Shown: piece after piece, positions 59,404-64,000 of the stretch | Numbering within the stretch: the first letter of the stretch is position 1 | How the letters are laid out: every line of letters starts with the position of its first letter | Source: Alloboseaceae bacterium BT-24-1 | GTDB taxonomy: Bacteria; Pseudomonadota; Alphaproteobacteria; Rhizobiales; Beijerinckiaceae | Direction of reading: 5' to 3' | Length of the DNA: 64,000 bases | Assembly (NCBI GenBank): GCA_025846845.1 | Contig: JAOYTL010000006.1 | Coordinates: 343,237 to 407,236 of the forward strand | Notes under the pieces: model-generated | What the model saw: the letters and a program-made list of their open reading frames with translations, nothing else | What the model was told of the DNA's origin: nothing | Databases searched by the model: none | Translations under genes and position numbers: made by a program

Positions 59404-60606
59404 GTGAATTCAATCGCCTATCATATTTCGCGCCCTGTGCGCCAGGCGTTGGTTTCGGACTGCGCCGCAGTCGCCGAAACCGCGGCAATCGCGCTTGCCC
59501 GCTGCGACGAACGCCTGGCCCACGTCGAGCCCGTCCTGGCTGAAGGAGCCCGTCAGCGCGGCCACGCCTTCGAGGCCCAGGCGCTGATCGCGCTTGCCGG
59601 CGGGCTCTGTCCGCTCGAGGACCTCGTCCTGCACGACGCCGGCATGGATGTGCGCAGCCCAACCCACGAGATCACGCGCGCCGCCGCGATCCTCAACGAG
59701 CGTCGGCGCCTGGCGCGGCGCGAGCCGGACGAGATTTTAAGCCAGAGGGCCCTGCGGCAGCGGCTCGGAATCGAAGGATCCGAGCAACCGGAGCAGAGGG
59801 ACAGGCGTGAGACCACGGCAGTGCCCCCGAAAAAGCTCGCGGCACCCTGGGACCGGATCGGGCCGGAGGATGACGATGAGCACCAGGCCGATGAGGATGA
59901 CTTGGACCAGGAGGACGAGCCCGATCTCGCCGATCCGGCCATTGCCGAGATCGACGCGCTGCTGGCGCGCACGCGACAAACGCTCGACGCCTGGAACGAT
60001 TTTTCGTCGGACGAGGGCCGCAAGAATTTGACCCTGCGCGATCCCGGCTATGACGCCGCCGGGCGGCTCGAGGCGTGGCTCGCCATCCTGGAGGAGGGGA
60101 GGGGGCTGCCGGCTTCGCTCGCGGCGGCGCTCGCGCTCGACGCCTGGCTTGTCCTCGAGCCGTCGGAACGGGCCGGCGAGCTTGGCTTTGCGTTCGCGGC
60201 CACGGTGTTGCGGCAGCGTGGGCTGGCGCAGGCGCATTTGCCGGTGGTTGGGGTTGGGCTGAGACGGGGGAAGTTCCGCTGGAGCCCACATCAGGCGGTC
60301 AGCGTCCGGATCGCGGGGTTGCTCGGCGCGCTGACCGAGGCGGCTGTGTTTGGTCTGGGGGAGCTTGATCGTTTGTCGCTGGCGCGGGAATTGATGCTGC
60401 GGCGGTGTGAGGGCAGGAGGGGGAATTCGAAACTGGCCGAGCTGGTAGACCTGTTCGCGGTGTCGCCGCTGGTCACCGTGCAGCTGGCGGCGGCGCGGCT
60501 AGCGGTCTCGCCGCAGGCAGTCGAGGCGATGCTGAAAGAGCTCGGCGGCAGCCTGCCGCGCGAACTGACAGGCCGGAAGCGGTATCGGGCCTGGGGGATC
60601 GTGTGA
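59404..60606 (+). CDS. RHE_PE00001 family protein (DUF1612 plus HTH)
   Basis: 400 residues. The N-terminal part has LARCDERLAHVEP and LEDLVLHDAGMDVRSPTHEI, the C-terminal part EHDRLALAR-like GELDRLSLARELMLRRCEGRRGNS, and an HTH (VSPLVTVQLAAARLAVSPQAVEAMLKELG) ending ELTGRKRYRAWGIV. This matches rhizobial plasmid proteins with a DUF1612 domain and a C-terminal HTH of unknown role, often near plasmid replication genes. A highly acidic linker (EDDDEHQADEDDLDQEDEPD) occurs at ~155-180. Probably starts at GTG 59404. Confidence 0.8.
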   Translation: MNSIAYHISRPVRQALVSDCAAVAETAAIALARCDERLAHVEPVLAEGARQRGHAFEAQALIALAGGLCPLEDLVLHDAGMDVRSPTHEITRAAAILNERRRLARREPDEILSQRALRQRLGIEGSEQPEQRDRRETTAVPPKKLAAPWDRIGPEDDDEHQADEDDLDQEDEPDLADPAIAEIDALLARTRQTLDAWNDFSSDEGRKNLTLRDPGYDAAGRLEAWLAILEEGRGLPASLAAALALDAWLVLEPSERAGELGFAFAATVLRQRGLAQAHLPVVGVGLRRGKFRWSPHQAVSVRIAGLLGALTEAAVFGLGELDRLSLARELMLRRCEGRRGNSKLAELVDLFAVSPLVTVQLAAARLAVSPQAVEAMLKELGGSLPRELTGRKRYRAWGIV

Positions 60607-60627
60607 CCAGGCAGTTATATGCACTTG

Positions 60628-60642
60628 ACGGCATAATGCCGT
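60628..60642 (+). promoter_or_regulatory. HigA-type operator overlapping the HigBA promoter
   Basis: ACGGCAT-A-ATGCCGT is a perfect 7-bp inverted repeat with a 1-base centre, 18 bases before the toxin ATG, where HigA-type antitoxins bind. Confidence 0.55.
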
Positions 60643-60660
60643 TCAGGGCATATCGAACGT

Positions 60661-61038
60661 ATGGTCTGGGCCGTCCAATCCGTTGCCGAATTCGAGCGCT
60701 GGTTCTTGACTCTCGAAGGCGGAATTCGGACCGAGGTCGCGGCAAAGATCAACCTGCTGCAGCAAGTCGGACCGACGCTTGGCAGGCCCCATGCGGACAC
60801 GTTGAAGGGTTCGGCCTATCCGAACATGAAAGAGCTGCGGATCCAGATCGGTGGCGATCCCTGGCGGGTGTTCTTTGCCTTCGATCCAAGACGCTCAGCC
60901 ATCTTGCTGGTTGGCGGCAACAAGGGGGGCGATGGCCGCTTCTATGAGGTCAATCTGCCGATCGCTGACGAGCGGTATCGCGACCATCTCGCGACTCTGA
61001 TCGTGCCACCACCATTGAAGAGAGGGCCAAAACGATGA
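60661..61038 (+). CDS. higB: HigB/RelE family toxin
   Basis: 125 residues. Family stretches: FERWFLTLEGGIRTEVAAKIN, LGRPHADTLKGSAYPNMKELRI, PWRVFFAFDPRRSAILLVGGNKGG. HigB toxins degrade mRNA on the ribosome. Its stop overlaps higA (ATGA). A palindrome lies just before it. Confidence 0.9.
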   Translation: MVWAVQSVAEFERWFLTLEGGIRTEVAAKINLLQQVGPTLGRPHADTLKGSAYPNMKELRIQIGGDPWRVFFAFDPRRSAILLVGGNKGGDGRFYEVNLPIADERYRDHLATLIVPPPLKRGPKR

Positions 61039-61376
61039 CCACCTCCTGGAATGAGACGCTGGCCAAACTCCCAGTCGACGAACAGGCCGCAATCGCAAAG
61101 CGTAGCCGCGAGGTGATGGCCGAATATGTCGGCCTCAAGGAACTCCGCAAGGCGCGCCGCCTGAGCCAGGCGGCATTGGCTGCGAGGCTGCACACTGATC
61201 AGGCCGGCGTCTCAAAACTTGAGAAGCGCGCCGACCTGCTGCTGAGCACGCTCAAAGGCTATGTTGAGGCAGCGGGCGGCAGCCTCGAGATCGTGGCGCG
61301 GTTTCCGGACGGTCCGACCTTGCGCATCGACCGGCTGGGAGATGTCGGGCGGCCAAAGAAGGCTGATGCCGCGTAG
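61035..61376 (+). CDS. higA: HigA, XRE-family antitoxin
   Basis: 113 residues. An XRE helix-turn-helix (LKELRKARRLSQAALAARLHTDQAGVSKLEKR) follows a short N-terminal helix, then LLLSTLKGYVEAAGGSLEIVARF. It binds the toxin and the promoter. Antitoxin second in the operon is the normal order for HigBA. Confidence 0.9.
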   Translation: MTTSWNETLAKLPVDEQAAIAKRSREVMAEYVGLKELRKARRLSQAALAARLHTDQAGVSKLEKRADLLLSTLKGYVEAAGGSLEIVARFPDGPTLRIDRLGDVGRPKKADAA

Positions 61377-61512
61377 TCTCTCGCTTCTGCTTGTGGCCCT
61401 TTTCGGACTCTGGCAACGCCCGCTTTCCGGCAATCTAGTTCTTGCGCGAGAGGATAGGGCACCTCGGGCGAGTGAATTCCAGAATGCCGTCGGGGTCGTA
61501 ACTTCACCAAGT

Positions 61513-62922
61513 TCAGCTACGGGCGCGGCGAGCTCGGAACGCGGCAGCTCGCGCGCTTCGTTCCTGAAGATAAACGCGGTATTGAGCGAGCAGACCATTC
61601 GCATCGGTCGCGTCCGCCAACAATTTGTCCGTCTCAGCCAAAGCCTGCTCATAGGTAAGGCAGCCTGTGCCGTCGCCTGTGAGTCGACTTGCCAACTGGT
61701 CCTCGATCTCCAGCCGCGCCGGTTCAGAAAGAACGGCCCGTGCCTCGACATAAATGAGGCGAAGCCCAAACCATCGCAGCCGCTCATCTACGAGACTCTG
61801 CACGATGGCCAGGCGATCCGACCAAGAAGCTTTATGGAAGGCGGCCATGCGCGCCTGGTCATTCGGCTCCGGAAAGCCGTTGTGGATGCGCTCCTCAATA
61901 TGCGGGGATAGCGGAAAAGGTTCACGCGAAGCGACATAGTTCAAGATAAGCCGATCACGCGGAGCCGCGTCGTCCTTCACCCGGCGAGCCCGACTTTCAA
62001 TAGCGTCGATCGAGCCACCGCCGAGCATGTGAGCGGGCGCATCGAAGAGCGCTGTCAGGGTCGGCGCCGCGTTGATCCTCAAGCGTCGAATAGGTGAAGG
62101 CTTCTCGGTCAAGCGGGATTGCATCTCGATGTCGCTCATCGCCGCGAGTCGCCCGATGTCCTCGTCCAAGTTCAAGCAAAGCCGCCCATTGGCTTGATCT
62201 GGATCGCGGCCCACGCAGACGACAGCCGTGTGATAAGCTTGCCCACTGAAGAACTCGGTGAGCACGAACCCGTCCTCTGCGTCGACAAAATCCGCAACGG
62301 TTGCCTTGTTGGCGAACCGCACGAAGCGCTGCCACAACTCCGGTGACCGTTGGAAAACGAGCCGACTGAGCTCCAGAGTCGCCAGCGAATCCGACATCGC
62401 GTCGTGAGCGCGCGCATGAGCGACGCGATTTGCCGCCGCAAGGGCCTGCAAGCGAAATGTTCGGCCGCCTTCTGCACCAAGCGGCACCACGAGATGTGCT
62501 GGCGACACGGCATCCGCAGCCATCACCAGGCTCAGAGCGTCGGCCCGGCAGTTTCTGTGGTTACTCGTAAGGTAGGCGGGATAAAGGCACTGAAACAGTG
62601 CGTGGCGCAGCATCTCCTCGTCGAATCGAATCGAGTTGAATCCGACAAAGATCGCGGGGCTCCATGCCAGTAGCACTCGCTGGATCTCACTGACCATGGC
62701 GTAGTGAGAAGAAAGGCTAGCGTCCGTGAGCCTCTCGATCGCGAGCCCGTTGGTTCGCAGCGCCGAAGGGTGTGGAAGCACATACGGCAGCAGTCGAGAT
62801 CGCGCCTCGAACCGCGCAACCTCGTTTAGATTCGCGTCTGTCCGAACAGCGGCAAAGTGGAGAATCTGGTCGAAGCCGCGTTTGAGTCCCGTCGTCTCTG
62901 TATCGAAAAAGACGAAGCTCAT
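61513..62922 (-). CDS. sbcB: exodeoxyribonuclease I (SbcB)
   Basis: 469 residues. The DEDDh active site is visible: FFDTETTGLKRGFDQILHFAA, FVGFNSIRFDEEMLRHALFQ and ARAHDAMSDSLATLELSR. The rest has the ExoI C-terminal domain (RIHNGFPEPNDQARMAAFHKASWSDR). It degrades single-stranded DNA 3' to 5' and acts in recombination and mismatch repair. Its start is 10 bases after the ImmA/IrrE fragment, so they may be co-transcribed. Confidence 0.93.
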   Translation of the reverse strand: MSFVFFDTETTGLKRGFDQILHFAAVRTDANLNEVARFEARSRLLPYVLPHPSALRTNGLAIERLTDASLSSHYAMVSEIQRVLLAWSPAIFVGFNSIRFDEEMLRHALFQCLYPAYLTSNHRNCRADALSLVMAADAVSPAHLVVPLGAEGGRTFRLQALAAANRVAHARAHDAMSDSLATLELSRLVFQRSPELWQRFVRFANKATVADFVDAEDGFVLTEFFSGQAYHTAVVCVGRDPDQANGRLCLNLDEDIGRLAAMSDIEMQSRLTEKPSPIRRLRINAAPTLTALFDAPAHMLGGGSIDAIESRARRVKDDAAPRDRLILNYVASREPFPLSPHIEERIHNGFPEPNDQARMAAFHKASWSDRLAIVQSLVDERLRWFGLRLIYVEARAVLSEPARLEIEDQLASRLTGDGTGCLTYEQALAETDKLLADATDANGLLAQYRVYLQERSARAAAFRARRARS

Positions 62923-62931
62923 GCGCCCCCT

Positions 62932-63129
62932 CTAGAATCGGCTCAGCCGAAAGCGCATGGCTGACGCACTGACTCGAAATCGCCGCGCTAGCGCCTCGAC
63001 GCCGGCCTCGTCCTCGAGATCCACACCGCCGTCCTCCAGAGCCGCCGCCAAGAGTTCGCCCGGAATCAGGAGCTCCGAGGCAAAAGCATTCGCCTCGATC
63101 TCCATAGGCTCGGTTCCGAGTGAGGACAT
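62932..63129 (-). pseudogene. C-terminal fragment of an ImmA/IrrE-type metallopeptidase
   Basis: The frame begins near the DUF1236 junction and has EIEANAFASELLIPGELLAAAL, then GVEALARRFRVSASAMRFRLSRF. This is the second half of the ImmA/IrrE family. The HExxH zinc motif, which lies upstream of it, is absent. The fragment ends 9 bases before exoI. It marks a deletion or rearrangement. Confidence 0.65.
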
Positions 63130-63659
63130 GTCGTCTCGCGGCCTTCGAGCGTCAACGCGACGTCAGGCGCTGGCACCGGCCGGATTCGGTCGTCTTCCGT
63201 CAAGGCGTTGTTCTGCCTGCCGGCGTGCCCTATCATGACGTCCCTGACGAGCTGATCGAGCGCCATCCCGACTGGCGCGGCTATCAATACGTCATGACCA
63301 AGAGCGAGGAAGTCGCGATCGTGGAGCCGCGCACGCGCCGCATCGTCGAGGTCGTCGACAAGCGCGCATCGCAATCGGCCGCCGCGGCGCCTGCTGGCGC
63401 AAGTCCGCCTCCGTCGAACGGTACGGCGGACCGGCACGAACTTGCCCGCATGATCCTAGCAGATGCCAGGCCCGGTGAGATCCAGGGCGTCGACGGCCTG
63501 AAGGGCGCGATCCTGCCGCCGCAGGTCGCGTTGCGGCCGCTGCCGGCCGAGGTCGAGCAGCAGGATCAACAGTTGCGCGGCTATCAATACGCGCTGATCG
63601 GCGACGATGTGCTGATCGTGGATCCCAGAAGCCGCGAGATCGTTGAGGTCATCGAATAG
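63120..63659 (+). pseudogene. C-terminal part of a DUF1236-containing protein
   Basis: 179 residues with two DUF1236 repeats: RGYQYVMTKSEEVAIVEPRTRRIVEVV and RGYQYALIGDDVLIVDPRSREIVEVI. The secreted family normally starts with a signal peptide; none is present here, and the first residues (MRTCRLAAFERQRD) look non-native. The 5' end is thus lost at ~63130, close to where the ImmA/IrrE fragment also ends. Confidence 0.6.
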
Positions 63660-63689
63660 TGTCCTGACGATCTAAACACGCATGGTACG

Positions 63690-63715
63690 CCCGGTCTCGC
63701 ATTTGCGAGGCCGGG
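63690..63715 (+). terminator. terminator hairpin after the DUF1236 gene
   Basis: CCCGGTCTCGCA (63690-63701) pairs with TGCGAGGCCGGG (63704-63715), a 12-bp stem with one T-G pair and a 2-base loop. A short T-containing tail (tctcttatc) follows, 30 bases after the stop codon. Confidence 0.65.
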
Positions 63716-63719
63716 TCTC

Positions 63720-64000
63720 TTATCGTTGAGCAAGAGCTGTGGCCCTGTTGGCCACAGGAGCAACTTCACCAGCTCGGCTCGCATCAAAGTGAACATTCCC
63801 GATATCGGGTTCAGGCTGGACTCGGCGCTGACCGCCCGCGACTAACGTCTGCTTCCGAGCACCCAGCTAACGTCGGCTTCTGGCGGATAGCGTTGAAAAA
63901 GTCGGTCTGGGAGCGAGGCTGTTGCGGCGCCCGAGGTGAGCGATTTGGGTGCCGCCTCACGATGCTGGCCTGAGCTGCGGTCCGTTTGGCATGAGCTTGG
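63720..64000. other. terminal stretch with no confident gene
   Basis: No reading frame with family resemblance is visible. The short leftward and rightward frames have no ribosome binding site. It may be the edge of another element extending past the window. Confidence 0.4.

Noticed and set aside
1..64000. tRNA, rRNA and riboswitch genes
   Set aside because: No recognisable conserved cloverleaf, rRNA or riboswitch core was seen by eye; a covariance-model search would be needed to exclude them.

Overview
The window looks like part of a repABC plasmid or other secondary replicon from a GC-rich alphaproteobacterium of the Hyphomicrobiales (Bosea/Methylobacterium/Bradyrhizobium type). The grounds are a complete repA-repB-repC unit at 52.6-56.5 kb with a counter-transcribed RNA and palindromic parS-like sites, a complete VirB/VirD4 type IV secretion locus, a MucR/Ros regulator, a WGR protein and a DUF1612-type protein. 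The genus call is inference. No rRNA, tRNA or CRISPR array was seen.

Left part (0-15.1 kb): stress and DNA repair. A truncated M20 peptidase and small stress-type proteins (GlsB/YeaQ, YidB-like) precede an SOS mutagenesis cassette, imuA-imuB-dnaE2, which has a LexA-type box upstream and is followed by a DEDDh exonuclease and an unknown protein. Next comes a bacterial NHEJ locus: two ku genes facing tail to tail, and a three-domain ligD. ku1, ku2 and ligD each have an EcfG-type (GGAAC-N16/17-xGTT) general-stress promoter; the ku1 element is symmetric and could also serve a divergent small gene.

Middle (15-32 kb): accessory DNA with many remnants. It holds a cold-shock protein, a scrapyard of gene fragments (hydrolase, histidine kinase, CHASE3 sensor), an AraC regulator, a 1589-residue autotransporter, a lower-GC patch with a methyltransferase and a broken integrase, a PAQR/HlyIII membrane protein, a frameshifted thioredoxin-reductase-like gene, a 3-methyladenine glycosylase, a RocB-like M20 peptidase, and a Crp-family gene broken by an IS relic. 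A Phd/ParE toxin-antitoxin pair with an operator follows.

Conjugation region (32.8-49.9 kb): virB1-B2-B3-B4-(secreted)-B5-(small)-B7-B6-B8-B9-B10-B11-virD4 is read leftward as one tightly overlapping operon. Diverging from it is a rightward operon of seven exported proteins, including two nuclease-like (SNase-fold) proteins, a lipoprotein and a lysozyme-like protein. A perfect 22-bp palindrome lies between the two operons. No relaxase is visible.

Right part (50-64 kb): MucR, the repABC unit (with an unusual extra ORF exactly filling the repA-repB gap), a WGR protein, a tyrosine recombinase, MntA/HepT with a broken toxin, a DUF1612 protein, HigBA, exonuclease I, and truncated ImmA/IrrE and DUF1236 genes meeting at a junction. 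The window thus combines replication, partition, conjugation, addiction and repair modules with much recombinational debris. The most unusual items are the repA-repB coupling ORF and the divergent exported-protein operon.
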